A DNA stretch of 26,025 nt, from assembly GCA_013151365.1 (NCBI GenBank), contig JAADIK010000190.1, positions 1 to 26,025 of the forward strand, in the 5' to 3' direction. The number at the start of each line of letters is the position of its first letter. The stretch's first letter is position 1. The DNA comes from Deltaproteobacteria bacterium. Lineage in GTDB: Bacteria; Desulfobacterota; Desulfobulbia; Desulfobulbales; Desulfobulbaceae. A program made the translations under genes and the position numbers. Shown piece after piece: positions 8,432 through 17,123 of the stretch. Under the pieces are notes generated by a model. It saw nothing but the letters and a program-made list of their open reading frames with translations. It was not told where the DNA came from and did no database searches.

Positions 8432-9253
8432 ATGCAGAGAATGCCGCAATCCGACATCCCGTTCCTTCTCCGGCCCGTAGCCCGGCTCGGCGACAGGGGT
8501 ATCTACGTCCTCCGCGACCTGGGCCGGATGGGAGTCTTTCTGTTGTACGGAATTGCCGGGGTATTCAAACATCCTTTTCGTTTCAGAGAGGTTGTCAAGC
8601 AGCTGGGTTTTATCGGCGCCGGTTCGATGGCGGTCATCTTTTTTACCGCCATCTCGTCAGGCATGGTGCTGGGGTTGCAGGGATATTATTCGCTGCACAA
8701 GTTCGGTGCCGAAGGCATGCTCGGCTCCGCTGTTTCCCTGACCCTGATCATGGAGCTCGGTCCGGTCCTGACGGCCCTGATGGTGACCGGACGCGCCGGC
8801 TCGGCCATGTGCGCCGAAATCGGCATCATGCGGATATCCGAGCAGATCGACGCCCTGGAATGCATGGCCATCGATCCGTTTCGTTACCTGATTTCGCCCA
8901 AATTTCTGGCCGCCCTGATCTCCGTCCCCCTGTTGACCGCCATGTTCGACGTGGTCGGCATCTTCGGCGGTTACCTGGCCGGGGTCAAGTTGATGGGCGT
9001 AAATTCCGGCGCTTTCTTCTCGAGTATGCAACAGAGCGTCACCGATCATGATATCAGGCTCGGCATTGTCAAATCTTTTGTTTTCGGCCTCCTCTTTGTC
9101 TGGATCTGTACCGGCCGCGGATATTTTGTCCAGAAGATCCGGGGTGCCGGCTTCGGCGCCGAAAGTGTCAGCCGGGTGACGACCCAGGCGGTGGTGATCG
9201 CCTCGATTTCCGTCCTGATCTTTGACTATCTCATCACCGCCGTCATGTTGTAA
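8432..9253 (+). CDS. mlaE: MlaE, permease of the phospholipid ABC transporter
   Basis: Inner-membrane permease of the Mla system, which moves phospholipids between inner and outer membranes to keep outer-membrane asymmetry. It has several membrane segments and the hallmark stretch LIMELGPVLTALMVTGRAGSAMCAEIG, followed by QIDALECMAIDPFRYLISPK. It ends with a membrane segment at DYLITAVML. An in-frame TTG at 8405 would add nine residues; I favour ATG 8432 or ATG 8441 because the family usually starts close to there, though none has a clear Shine-Dalgarno. It begins a run of five mla genes. The region upstream (8275-8404) is strikingly AT-rich compared with its surroundings and probably holds the operon promoter, but I could not assign -35/-10 boxes. 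Confidence 0.95.
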   Translation: MQRMPQSDIPFLLRPVARLGDRGIYVLRDLGRMGVFLLYGIAGVFKHPFRFREVVKQLGFIGAGSMAVIFFTAISSGMVLGLQGYYSLHKFGAEGMLGSAVSLTLIMELGPVLTALMVTGRAGSAMCAEIGIMRISEQIDALECMAIDPFRYLISPKFLAALISVPLLTAMFDVVGIFGGYLAGVKLMGVNSGAFFSSMQQSVTDHDIRLGIVKSFVFGLLFVWICTGRGYFVQKIRGAGFGAESVSRVTTQAVVIASISVLIFDYLITAVML

Positions 9254-9255
9254 TT

Positions 9256-10056
9256 ATGGCCATCGCACGGACAGCAGACAATGCGGATGCGGTGATCCGC
9301 TTTATCGAGGTGACCAAGAGCTTCCCCGGCCATGAGGGCCGTAATATTGTCCTCGACCGGGTCAGTTTCACCATCCCCAAGGGCCGGACAACGGTAATCG
9401 CCGGCGGCAGCGGCCAGGGCAAAAGTGTTACCCTGAAGCTGGTCCTGGGACTGATGCGCCCCGACAGCGGGCGCATCCTGGTGGACGGGCAGGATGTCAC
9501 CTCGCTTCGGCGGCGAGAGCTGGAGCAATTGAGAACAAAATTCGGCGTTCTTTTTCAGGGGTCGGCCCTTTTCGATTCACTGACAGTGTTTGAAAATGTG
9601 GCCCTGCCGTTGCGGGAAAGGACCCGGATGACCGACGAGGAGATCCGGCAGCAGGTGGCGGTCACCCTTGAACAACTGGAACTGCTCGGCCATGAGGACA
9701 AGTTTCCGGCGCAGCTCAGCGGCGGCATGAAAAAGAGGGTGGGACTGGCCAGGGCGCTGCAGCTTGATCCGGAAATTCTTCTTTTTGATGAGCCCACCAC
9801 CGGTCTTGACCCGTTGATGACCAATGATATCTACCGGCTTTTTGCCCGGACCCGGCAGGAACTCGGCTACACGGCCGTGATTGTCAGTCATGATATTCCC
9901 AAGGTGTTTGAACTGGCCGACCAGGTGATCCTGCTCAACAAAGGGGAAGTCGATGTGTTCGCAAGTCCCGGGGAAATAAAGTATTCAACAAAACCGTATA
10001 TCCGGGAATTCGTTGAAATGACCATGAATTGTGGAAAAACAGGAGCTATGGAATAG
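9256..10056 (+). CDS. mlaF: MlaF, ATPase of the phospholipid ABC transporter
   Basis: Cytoplasmic ATP-hydrolysing subunit that powers MlaE. Walker A GGSGQGKS starts at about residue 50, the Q-loop is in LFQGSALFDSLTVFENVALP, the signature is LSGGMKKRVGLARAL, Walker B is ILLFDEPTTGLDP (Asp178, Glu179), and the switch His is His212 in VSHD. The LFQ-x-x-ALFDSLTV pattern is typical of the MlaF subgroup. At 266 residues it has normal length. It starts two bases after the mlaE stop and is followed nine bases after its own stop by mlaD. Confidence 0.96.
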   Translation: MAIARTADNADAVIRFIEVTKSFPGHEGRNIVLDRVSFTIPKGRTTVIAGGSGQGKSVTLKLVLGLMRPDSGRILVDGQDVTSLRRRELEQLRTKFGVLFQGSALFDSLTVFENVALPLRERTRMTDEEIRQQVAVTLEQLELLGHEDKFPAQLSGGMKKRVGLARALQLDPEILLFDEPTTGLDPLMTNDIYRLFARTRQELGYTAVIVSHDIPKVFELADQVILLNKGEVDVFASPGEIKYSTKPYIREFVEMTMNCGKTGAME

Positions 10057-10065
10057 GGCTGAATT

Positions 10066-10515
10066 ATGGACAATTCGCGTGTTGAAATATTTGTCGGTAT
10101 ATTTCTTATTATCGGCTTTCTTGCCTTTGGCTGGCTCGCCCTGCAGCTGGGCGAGGTGCCCTGGCTGACGAACAGCCATACCTATACCCTGAATGCCGAG
10201 TTCGACAACATCTCCGGCCTGAAAACCGGCGGTAATGTCCAGATCGCCGGGGTCAAGGTCGGCTCGATCCGGGAGGTAAGGCTCAGCAAGGATGACACGG
10301 CCATCGTCACCATGCAGATCAAGCGCGGCATCGAGATTCCTTTGGATTCCATCGCCTCGGTCAAGACCCAGGGCATCATGGGTGACAAGTTCATCCAGCT
10401 CTCCATCGGCGGCGACGAGAAGGTGTTCAAGGAGGGGGGGACCATAACCGATACCGAATCATCCATTGACCTTGAATCCCTGATCTCCAAATTTGCCTTC
10501 GGGCAGGTAAAGTAG
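10066..10515 (+). CDS. mlaD: MlaD, MCE-domain lipid-binding subunit
   Basis: Inner-membrane-anchored periplasmic protein; in characterised systems it forms a hexameric ring on MlaE through which phospholipid passes. Residues about 7-29 form a single membrane helix (EIFVGIFLIIGFLAFGWLAL). The MCE domain follows with FDNISGLKTGGNVQIAGVKVG and IEIPLDSIASVKTQGIMGDKFI, the conserved core of the family. The tail contains SSIDLESLISKFAFGQ, a short amphipathic stretch as expected for the hydrophobic pore helix. At 149 residues it is the usual single-MCE size. AGGG lies upstream of the ATG. Confidence 0.95.
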   Translation: MDNSRVEIFVGIFLIIGFLAFGWLALQLGEVPWLTNSHTYTLNAEFDNISGLKTGGNVQIAGVKVGSIREVRLSKDDTAIVTMQIKRGIEIPLDSIASVKTQGIMGDKFIQLSIGGDEKVFKEGGTITDTESSIDLESLISKFAFGQVK

Positions 10516-10524
10516 GCGTTTTTC

Positions 10525-11340
10525 ATGATTAAATCCAGTCGCTTCTTTTTCCGTTCCATGGTTTTGTTCGTCATGGCTGTTATCCTGCTGGGCTCGGTAC
10601 CTCCCGTCATCGCCGGCCAGGGGGGGGCCGATTTTCTCAGCGATGAGTTCTATACGGATCAACCCGGCTCAGTTGAGACGGCGGATCCCCTGGAGTCGTT
10701 AAACCGGGTTGTTTTTACCTTCAACGACCGGATGTACACCTGGGTCCTGGAGCCGGTCGCCCGGGGCTACAGCCATGTTCTGCCCTCGGATATCCGCAGC
10801 TGTTTCTCCACCTTCTTCAGGAATCTGCTGGAACCGGTTCGTTTTATCAACACCCTGCTGCAGGGCCGGTTTGCCGACTCGAGAACGGTGCTGGTTCGTT
10901 TTTTGATTAATTCGACCTGCGGGATATACGGCTTTGCCGATGTCGCGGCCCGGGAGTTCAACTTCCCGCCGGTGGAGGCGACCCTCGGGCAAACTCTGGC
11001 CACCTGGGGGGTGGGCGATGGTTGTTACCTGGTCGTGCCCCTGTACGGCTCATCGACTCTGCGCGATTTTGTCGGAGTTGTCGGTGACGGCTTCGGCATG
11101 ACGCCCTATTATTATCCTTGGACCCGTGACTTCGGGGTTATGGCCGGCGTGTATCTCGGCAAGGAAACCAACAGGCTTTCCCTGCATCTTGGTGATTACG
11201 AGGAGTTGAAGAAGTTGAGTTTCGATCCCTATGTGGCTTTACGCGACGCCTATTTCCAGTATCGACGAAAACAGCGCCAGCATTCCACCTCTCCGGAAAC
11301 CCTGTGGGAATCGGGCCGGTCTGACTTGAGCAAACCATAA
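10525..11340 (+). CDS. mlaA: MlaA (VacJ-type) outer-membrane phospholipid-removing protein
   Basis: In the Mla pathway MlaA sits in the outer membrane with a porin and takes mislocalised phospholipid from the outer leaflet to pass to MlaC. The family core is clear: ADPLESLNRVVFTFNDRMY, RNLLEPVRFINTLLQG, FLINSTCGIYGFADVA and LGQTLATWGVGDGCYLVVPLYGSSTLRDFVG. The N-terminus is a signal peptide (hydrophobic about 11-28, then PPVIAG), but there is no lipobox Cys; the first Cys is far inside the mature protein. The usual lipid anchor therefore seems to be missing. It follows mlaD by nine bases and precedes mlaC. Confidence 0.93.
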   Translation: MIKSSRFFFRSMVLFVMAVILLGSVPPVIAGQGGADFLSDEFYTDQPGSVETADPLESLNRVVFTFNDRMYTWVLEPVARGYSHVLPSDIRSCFSTFFRNLLEPVRFINTLLQGRFADSRTVLVRFLINSTCGIYGFADVAAREFNFPPVEATLGQTLATWGVGDGCYLVVPLYGSSTLRDFVGVVGDGFGMTPYYYPWTRDFGVMAGVYLGKETNRLSLHLGDYEELKKLSFDPYVALRDAYFQYRRKQRQHSTSPETLWESGRSDLSKP

Positions 11341-11356
11341 GTAGAGGAATATAAGT

Positions 11357-12034
11357 ATGTATTTGACACGTTTCATGGCCGTGATTTTTCTTTCCCTGCT
11401 GTATCTCGGCTTGAGCAGCGCCGGTGTCGCCGGCGCGGCCACGCACACCCGGCCCGACCCCATGGAGCAGTTGCGGCCGTTTGTGAACGAGATCGTCGGG
11501 ATCCTGACGAACAAGAATCTGGCGGGCAAGGCCAACTGCCGCAAGAGACGGCAGAGGGTCATGGTCGCCGCCCATGAACGCTTCGATTTTAACGAGATGT
11601 CCAAACGCGTCCTGGGCCGGGAGTGGCGTAAACTTTCGCCTAAGCAGAAAAAGCATTTCGTCACCCTCTTTACCAAGCTGCTGGAGCACGCCTATCTCGG
11701 TAAGATTGAAGATTATTCCAAGCAGACCGTTGAATTTAAGAGGCAGCGCATCCGGGGAAACCGGGCCGAGGTCCAGACCATCCTCAAGGAAAAGAATGTC
11801 GTTATCCCGGTGTCATATATTATGATCCTGGAAAATGGCAACCAGTGGATGGTTTACGATATTATTGTCGAAGGGGTCAGTTTGGTGCGGAATTACATGG
11901 AACAGTTCCGGGAGATCGTCCGGCAAGGCGGGTACTCGGAGCTCATCAAGCTGCTTGAGAATAAAATTGATACCCTGGAACATGACTTGAGCAAAACCTG
12001 CCCGATCGACCTGCCCCCCAAGGAGGTTCCGTAG
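11357..12034 (+). CDS. mlaC: MlaC, periplasmic phospholipid carrier
   Basis: Soluble periplasmic shuttle that carries phospholipid between MlaA and MlaD. A cleavable signal peptide is evident (residues 1 to about 27, ending GVAGAA). The mature part shows the family pattern: FDFNEMSKRVLGREWRKLSP, FTKLLEHAYLGKIEDY, and NQWMVYDIIVEGVSLVRNYMEQFREIV near the end. GAGGA at 11344-11348 gives a well-spaced ribosome site. Two Cys in the mature protein (in KANCRK and KTCPID) could pair. It ends the mla run; about 160 bases without a clear terminator follow. Confidence 0.94.
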   Translation: MYLTRFMAVIFLSLLYLGLSSAGVAGAATHTRPDPMEQLRPFVNEIVGILTNKNLAGKANCRKRRQRVMVAAHERFDFNEMSKRVLGREWRKLSPKQKKHFVTLFTKLLEHAYLGKIEDYSKQTVEFKRQRIRGNRAEVQTILKEKNVVIPVSYIMILENGNQWMVYDIIVEGVSLVRNYMEQFREIVRQGGYSELIKLLENKIDTLEHDLSKTCPIDLPPKEVP

Positions 12035-12198
12035 CGCCGGTCCGGCGGCTGGGTGAAATTCAATAAAAAGACTTATCGTTTCGAGTGCGGGAAGGCGATT
12101 TTTCAGGGCTTAGCGATTTTTTCCCCCGGCTGGTGATATTTTGTCATAGCTTCAAGGTTGATTTTCGTGTAAGCTAAATCTTTTTTTGATATTTTGCG

Positions 12199-12762
12199 GT
12201 GCTGTTTTTGGGGCATGGACGACGGGCGGCAAATCCATTGAAGGTCCAGTTTGCAGAGATATCCGACACCGGTAACCATTACGAGATTACCGAAGATTCA
12301 TGGTTCCCGGATAAGGAAATCCGCCGCTGTGCGCCCATCCGTGCCCATTTGCAACTGGTGCGCGAGAACGACTCCACGGTGACCCTGGAGGGTCGTCTGC
12401 AGACCGGCGTCAGGTTCGTCTGCGACCGCTGTTTAACGACTTACGATCTGCCGGTTGACTTGAGGATGAGGGTCATTCTGGAGTATGCCGAAGAGTCTCT
12501 CCTGCCTCTGCCGGAAACCGGCGGCACCGCCGCCGGGCCGGAGACCCCGGATACCGTTATGCTGGATGAGCCGGCGGTCGACTTGGGCGATATTCTCAGG
12601 CAGCAGGTTTTGCTGAGCCTGCCGCTGAAACATCTGTGCCGGCAGGACTGTCGCGGACTCTGTCCCCGGTGTGGCGTCGATTTAAATGTTCAAACGTGTA
12701 ATTGTCTTGATCAGGACGACAGCTCTCCGTTTGCCGTGCTGAAAAAACTGAAAAAAAGCTGA
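12199..12762 (+). CDS. yceD: YceD/DUF177 family protein
   Basis: Small protein family nearly always found just upstream of rpmF and plsX and thought to act in ribosome or 23S rRNA biogenesis; the exact function is not settled. The DUF177 core is seen around VRFVCDRCLTTYDLPV and VDLGDILRQQVLLSLPLKHLC. Cys pairs CDRC and the cluster CRQDC, CPRC and CNC near the C-terminus suggest metal binding. The start is uncertain: GTG 12199 gives 187 residues, but TTG 12238 would begin LKVQFAEI, closer to the usual N-terminus of the family. Neither has a strong ribosome site. Confidence 0.88.
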   Translation: MLFLGHGRRAANPLKVQFAEISDTGNHYEITEDSWFPDKEIRRCAPIRAHLQLVRENDSTVTLEGRLQTGVRFVCDRCLTTYDLPVDLRMRVILEYAEESLLPLPETGGTAAGPETPDTVMLDEPAVDLGDILRQQVLLSLPLKHLCRQDCRGLCPRCGVDLNVQTCNCLDQDDSSPFAVLKKLKKS

Positions 12763-12881
12763 TTCGTTGCCTGTGTCCTGTTGTTCGGCATAATTGAGCC
12801 GTTAGCGGGCGCAGATGAATATTATTTTTAACAAACAAGTGATTCTGAAAAAGATTTCAGATAGTTGCTGGAGGAACTCTC

Positions 12882-13070
12882 ATGGCTTTACCTAAAAGAA
12901 GGCATTCCTATTCCCGGACCAGGAAACGGCGAGCCCATGATTTTTTGACGCCGCCCCAGGTTGCCAAGTGCCCTGAATGCGGCGAACCGAAGATGCCTCA
13001 TCGCCTTTGCGGCGGTTGCGGGATGTATAAGAACCGGACCGTGATCCACCTCGAAGAGGAGATCAGTTAG
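12882..13070 (+). CDS. rpmF: 50S ribosomal protein L32
   Basis: Small protein of the large ribosomal subunit. MALPKRRHSYSRTRKRRAHD is the characteristic N-terminus. It is the zinc-binding form, with four cysteines at 30, 33, 43 and 46 (CPEC and CGGC). At 62 residues the length is normal. GGAGG lies seven to eight bases before the ATG. It sits between yceD and plsX, the widespread bacterial arrangement linking ribosome and lipid genes. Confidence 0.98.
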   Translation: MALPKRRHSYSRTRKRRAHDFLTPPQVAKCPECGEPKMPHRLCGGCGMYKNRTVIHLEEEIS

Positions 13071-13076
13071 AATCAA

Positions 13077-14087
13077 ATGGTGCGCATAGCCCTGGATGTC
13101 ATGGGCGGAGACCGTGGCTCCGAGCTGGCCATCAGCGGCGCAATCTCCGCGATAAGAGAGCATAGTGATTTCGAAGTCATTCTGCTCGGTCCCCGTGAGC
13201 TTCTTGAAAAGCAGGTGGCGGACTCCGGAGTCGCCGGTAATCTTGCCGCCCGCCTGCATATCGAGCATGCGCCGGAAGCCATATCCATGAACGAGTCGCC
13301 GGTCGAGGCGGTACGCCGGAAAAAGCAGTCCAGCATCATGGTGGGCTTTGACCTGGCCCGCAACGGCCGGGTCGATGCCGTTGTCTCCGCCGGCAATTCC
13401 GGGGCGACCCTGGCTTCTGCCGTCAGGAAGCTCGGCCGCCTCAAAGGCGTATCCCGGCCGGGCATCGCCAGTCTCTTTCCCACGTTGAAAAGACCGGTTA
13501 TTATCATGGACGTGGGCGCCAATGTTGACTGCCGTCCCCTCCATCTGTTTCAGTTCGCCATCATGGCGTCGTCCTGTTCCCGTAAGCTTTTAGACATCAA
13601 ACATCCCCGTATCGGTTTACTCAGTATCGGCGAGGAGGCCGGCAAGGGAAATGCCCTGGTCAAGGAAACGCACGAGTTGCTGGCCGCCAGTTCCTTGAAC
13701 TTTATCGGTAATGTCGAAGGCCGGGACATCTACCAGGGCGATGTGGATGTCATTGTCTGTGACGGTTTTGTCGGCAATATTTCCCTCAAGGTCAGCGAAG
13801 GTCTGGCCGAGGCGGCCATGCAGATGCTGAGAACGGAAATCATGAAGACATTCCGGGCCAAAATCGGTTACATGCTGATCCGCCGGGCCTTTGAAAGTTT
13901 TCGCAAGAGAGTTGATTACGCCGAGTACGGGGGGGCGCCACTCCTGGGGATCAACGGGACCGGAATCATCAGTCACGGTAAATCAAATGCCACTGCCATC
14001 AAAAATGCCATAGAGGTGGCGGCGAATATGTATCGAAGCCGATTAAATGAAAGCATCCTTATCTCTCTTGAAGAATATTCAAGCTGA
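13077..14087 (+). CDS. plsX: PlsX, phosphate acyltransferase
   Basis: Converts acyl-ACP to acyl-phosphate, the acyl donor for PlsY in the first step of phospholipid synthesis; a peripheral membrane enzyme. Family motifs: IALDVMGGDRG at the start, AVVSAGNSGATLASA, MDVGANVDCRP, IGLLSIGEEAGKGN, DVIVCDGFVGNISLKVSEG and EYGGAPLLGINGTGIISHGKSN. The length (336) is standard. ATG 13077 lies six bases after the rpmF stop; GAGGAG inside the end of rpmF may serve as ribosome site. It is followed 21 bases later by fabH. Confidence 0.97.
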   Translation: MVRIALDVMGGDRGSELAISGAISAIREHSDFEVILLGPRELLEKQVADSGVAGNLAARLHIEHAPEAISMNESPVEAVRRKKQSSIMVGFDLARNGRVDAVVSAGNSGATLASAVRKLGRLKGVSRPGIASLFPTLKRPVIIMDVGANVDCRPLHLFQFAIMASSCSRKLLDIKHPRIGLLSIGEEAGKGNALVKETHELLAASSLNFIGNVEGRDIYQGDVDVIVCDGFVGNISLKVSEGLAEAAMQMLRTEIMKTFRAKIGYMLIRRAFESFRKRVDYAEYGGAPLLGINGTGIISHGKSNATAIKNAIEVAANMYRSRLNESILISLEEYSS

Positions 14088-14108
14088 GCCCGGCACCGGC
14101 GGCAGACG

Positions 14109-15086
14109 ATGAAGCGCTCCGTTGTTCTTGGTACCGGCTCCTTTCTCCCCCGCCGGGAACTCACCAATGCCGATCTGGAGCGGATGGTTGATACCTCTGA
14201 TGAGTGGATCGCCAGCCGCACCGGTATCCGGACCAGGCGGATAGCCGGCAAGGGAGAGGAAAACTACCGCCTGGCCGCCGGCGCGGCCCGAAGGGCCCTG
14301 GAAATGGCCGGGCTTGAGGCCGGCGAGATCGATCTCATCGTGGTCGCCACCATGACCCCGCACATGACGATGCCGTCCTGTGCCTGTTTCGTTCAGGCGG
14401 AGATCGGCGCGCAGCGCGCCTTTGCCTATGATCTGAACGCGGCCTGCTCCGGTTACCTCTTTGCCCTGGACATGGCCGACAAGTATGTTTTGAACAAGCC
14501 GGACATGAATATCCTGGTCATCGGCTCCGAGACGCTGTCGGCCCGGGTAAACTGGCAGGACCGCAATACCTGTATCCTCTTCGGCGACGGTGCGGGAGCG
14601 TGCGTGCTGTCGGGCCGCGATCACGGCGGCGGTATTATCGATTCGCAGCTCTTTACCGACGGCAACCTCTGGGAACTGCTCTATATGCACAGCCCCAAGA
14701 GCTTGAACCCGGACCTGGTTCAGCCGGGCGATGATCATGGTTACATCAGGATGACCGGCCGCGATGTCTTCAAGTTTGCCGTGCGGGCCATGGAAGAGTC
14801 GGTCACGGCTCTTTTGCAGCGCAACGGCATAGCCACCAAAGATATCGGCCTGATGATTCCCCATCAGGCCAATATCCGCATTATACACAAACTCATGGAA
14901 CGTCTGGGCGTCCCTGAGGAAAAGGTCTACATTAACGTGAATAAATATGGTAATACATCTGCTGCCAGTATTCCTATTGCCCTGGATGAGGCAAATCGTC
15001 AGGGTTTGATCCGGCGTGGTGATTTGGTTTTGTTCTGCGCCTTTGGTGGGGGATTCACCTGGGGGTCCATGCTTATGTGTTGGTAA
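14109..15086 (+). CDS. fabH: FabH, beta-ketoacyl-ACP synthase III
   Basis: Starts fatty acid chains by condensing an acyl-CoA, usually acetyl-CoA, with malonyl-ACP. The catalytic triad is complete: Cys113 in NAACSGYLFAL, His252 in IPHQANIRII and Asn282 in KYGNTSAAS. Other family segments are DTSDEWIASRTGIRTRRI, LFGDGAGA and the C-terminal FCAFGGGFTWGS. The length is 325 residues. It follows plsX closely and precedes an acyl-CoA dehydrogenase rather than the fabD gene I would expect in this arrangement. Confidence 0.97.
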   Translation: MKRSVVLGTGSFLPRRELTNADLERMVDTSDEWIASRTGIRTRRIAGKGEENYRLAAGAARRALEMAGLEAGEIDLIVVATMTPHMTMPSCACFVQAEIGAQRAFAYDLNAACSGYLFALDMADKYVLNKPDMNILVIGSETLSARVNWQDRNTCILFGDGAGACVLSGRDHGGGIIDSQLFTDGNLWELLYMHSPKSLNPDLVQPGDDHGYIRMTGRDVFKFAVRAMEESVTALLQRNGIATKDIGLMIPHQANIRIIHKLMERLGVPEEKVYINVNKYGNTSAASIPIALDEANRQGLIRRGDLVLFCAFGGGFTWGSMLMCW

Positions 15087-15098
15087 CGAGGAGGAAAT

Positions 15099-16247
15099 GT
15101 GGATTATTTTTTGACCGAAGAACAGCAGATGATCGTTGAAACGGCGCGCGGGATTACGGAAGAGAAGATTATTCCCCAACGGGCCGAACTGGACGAGAAA
15201 AACGAGTTTCCTACCTCGATTCTCCAGGATATGGCAAAGGCCGATCTGTTCAGCATCATTGTGCCCGAGGAATTCGGCGGTCTGGGCTGTGGCTGCTTCG
15301 AGATCGTGCTGGCACTGGAAGAGTTGGCGCGCGGCTGTGTCGGAGTGGCGACCAGCTTTGCGGCCAGCACCCTCGGCATATTTCCCGTGCTCATCGCCGG
15401 CAGTGAAGAGTTGAAGGAACGCTACCTGCCCGACATCGCCGAAGGTACGAAATGGGCGGCCTTCGGCCTGACCGAGTCGAACGCGGGCAGCGATGCCTCG
15501 GGGATTCAGACCACCGCGGTCCTTGACGGTGACGAGTGGGTGCTGAACGGCACCAAGCAGTGGATCACCAATGGCGGCGAGGCCCAGATCTATTCAATCG
15601 TCGCCCTCACGGACCCCTCCAAGGGCGCCCGCGGGGCGTCCATCTTCGTGGTTGAGGACGGCGACCCCGGTTTTTCCTATGGCAAGAAAGAAAATAAAAT
15701 GGGGATCCGTTCATCGGCAACCCGGGAACTGATCATGAAGGATTGCCGGATACCGAAAAACCGTCTGGTCGGTCGCCGGGGGACCGGCTTTATCACGGTC
15801 ATGAAAACCCTTGATGTCTCACGGCCGGGTATTGCCGCACTCGGCGTCGGGCTCGGGCAGGCCGCCCTTGACGAGGCCGTGCCCTATGCCAAGCAGAGGG
15901 TGCAGTTCGGCCGGCCCATTATCTCGTTCCAGGCCGTTCTGCATATCCTGGCCGACATGGCCATCCAGGTCGAGGCGGCCCGGGCCATTGTCTACGCAGC
16001 GGCCCGTCATATCGACAGCAACCCCAAGAACATGAGCAAGGCATCCTCCATGTGCAAGGTTTTTGCCACGGATATGGCCATGAAGGTGACCGTCGATGCG
16101 GTGCAGGTTCTCGGCGGCTACGGTTACATGAAAGAGTATCCGGTCGAAAAGATGATGCGCGATGCCAAAATTCTGCAGATCTACGAGGGCACCAACCAGA
16201 TTCAGCGCAATGTCATCGGTCAGGAGCTGAACAAGGAATACGCTTAG
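15099..16247 (+). CDS. Acyl-CoA dehydrogenase, short-chain type
   Basis: FAD flavoenzyme that interconverts acyl-CoA and trans-2-enoyl-CoA, exchanging electrons with ETF. The start is GTG 15099 with GAGGAGG just upstream. Family motifs are LTEEQQMIVETARGI at the N-terminus, FGLTESNAGSDASGIQTTA (FAD/substrate loop), NGTKQWITNGG, KMGIRSSATRELIM, AYAKQR-type PYAKQRVQFGRPI, QVLGGYGYMKEYPVEKMMRD and IYEGTNQIQRNVI. Glu363 in that last motif is the catalytic base at the position used by short-chain and butyryl-CoA dehydrogenases. At 382 residues it is typical. Next to etfB and etfA, it probably forms a complex with them. Substrate unknown; a short or medium acyl-CoA, or possibly a thioester related to fatty acid synthesis given the flanking fab genes. 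Confidence 0.94.
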   Translation: MDYFLTEEQQMIVETARGITEEKIIPQRAELDEKNEFPTSILQDMAKADLFSIIVPEEFGGLGCGCFEIVLALEELARGCVGVATSFAASTLGIFPVLIAGSEELKERYLPDIAEGTKWAAFGLTESNAGSDASGIQTTAVLDGDEWVLNGTKQWITNGGEAQIYSIVALTDPSKGARGASIFVVEDGDPGFSYGKKENKMGIRSSATRELIMKDCRIPKNRLVGRRGTGFITVMKTLDVSRPGIAALGVGLGQAALDEAVPYAKQRVQFGRPIISFQAVLHILADMAIQVEAARAIVYAAARHIDSNPKNMSKASSMCKVFATDMAMKVTVDAVQVLGGYGYMKEYPVEKMMRDAKILQIYEGTNQIQRNVIGQELNKEYA

Positions 16248-16267
16248 GGAGTTAGTCGTAACCTCCC
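16247..16267 (+). other. Stem-loop between acyl-CoA dehydrogenase and etfB
   Basis: GGGA and GTTA (16247-16254), loop GTCG, then TAAC and TCCC (16259-16267) form an 8-bp stem with one bulged C. It starts on the last base of the dehydrogenase stop codon. No T-run follows, so it may be an mRNA-processing or stabilising stem rather than a terminator. Confidence 0.35.
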
Positions 16268-16291
16268 TTAAAAAGTGATGAGTGGATAATC

Positions 16292-17071
16292 ATGGACATT
16301 CTCGTTTGCATCAAACAGGTCCCGGACACCAAGGATATCCGTCTTGATCCGGAAACCAATACCCTGGCCCGTGAAGGCGTCGAGTCCATCATGAACCCTT
16401 TCGACCGTCATGCCCTGGAAGAGGCGGTCAGCCTGAAGGAAGAACACGGCGGCACGGTGACGGCCCTGTCCATGGGGCCGCCTCAGGCGGAGACGGTACT
16501 CCGGGAGGCCCTGTCCTGCGGCGCGGACAACGGTGTCCTGATCTCCGACCGGGCCTTTGCCGGCGCCGATACCTGGGCAACGTCCTATACCCTGGCCCGG
16601 GCGGTTGAAACCCTGGGCGGTTTTGACCTTATCCTCTGCGGCAAGCAGGCCATTGACGGGGACACGGCGCAGGTCGGCCCCGGTCTTGCCTGCCGGCTCG
16701 ACCTGCCCTATGTGACCTGTGTGCAGAAGACAAGAGAGGTCACCGCCGATTCCATCCAGGTGGAGCGCATGATGGATGACGGCTATGATATTCTCCGGCT
16801 GCCTCTGCCGGCCCTGCTGACCGTGGTCAAAGACATTAACGAGCCGCGGGTCCCGTCGCTGAAAGGTAAAATGAAGGCGAAAAAGGCCAAGATAGAAGCC
16901 CTTACCGCTGCAGATATCGGTGCCGAAAAGCAGTTTATCGGCCTGGCCGGTTCGCCGACCCAGGTCGTCAATGTCTTTTCTCCGCCGCCGCGCGGCAACC
17001 GGACCGTGTTCTCCGGAACGATTGAAGAGCAGGTCAGCCAGCTGGTCGAGCAGCTGCAGCCCTACTTGTAA
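16292..17071 (+). CDS. etfB: Electron transfer flavoprotein, beta subunit
   Basis: Beta subunit of the FAD-containing ETF heterodimer that exchanges electrons with the acyl-CoA dehydrogenase. Family features: MDILVCIKQVPDT start, NPFDRHALEEAV, ALSMGPPQAETVLREALSCGAD, the nucleotide-binding CGKQAIDGDTAQVGPGLA, and INEPRVPSLKGKMKAKKAKIE, which includes the region that contacts dehydrogenases. The length (259) is normal. The gene is preceded by a small stem-loop and followed by the alpha subunit about 50 bases later. Confidence 0.96.
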   Translation: MDILVCIKQVPDTKDIRLDPETNTLAREGVESIMNPFDRHALEEAVSLKEEHGGTVTALSMGPPQAETVLREALSCGADNGVLISDRAFAGADTWATSYTLARAVETLGGFDLILCGKQAIDGDTAQVGPGLACRLDLPYVTCVQKTREVTADSIQVERMMDDGYDILRLPLPALLTVVKDINEPRVPSLKGKMKAKKAKIEALTAADIGAEKQFIGLAGSPTQVVNVFSPPPRGNRTVFSGTIEEQVSQLVEQLQPYL

Positions 17072-17123
17072 AAAGATAAGGTTTCCTTCTCTGTATATAG
17101 TGAATTGAAACGGAGTGCAGGTG

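Noticed and set aside
12032..12050. GC-rich inverted repeat CGCCGG/CCGGCG after mlaC as a terminator
   Set aside because: The loop would be a single base and no T-run follows, so it does not qualify as an intrinsic terminator.
14079..15179. A 366-codon open frame on the - strand
   Set aside because: Antisense to fabH, which has a complete catalytic triad. Composition is typical of a shadow frame.
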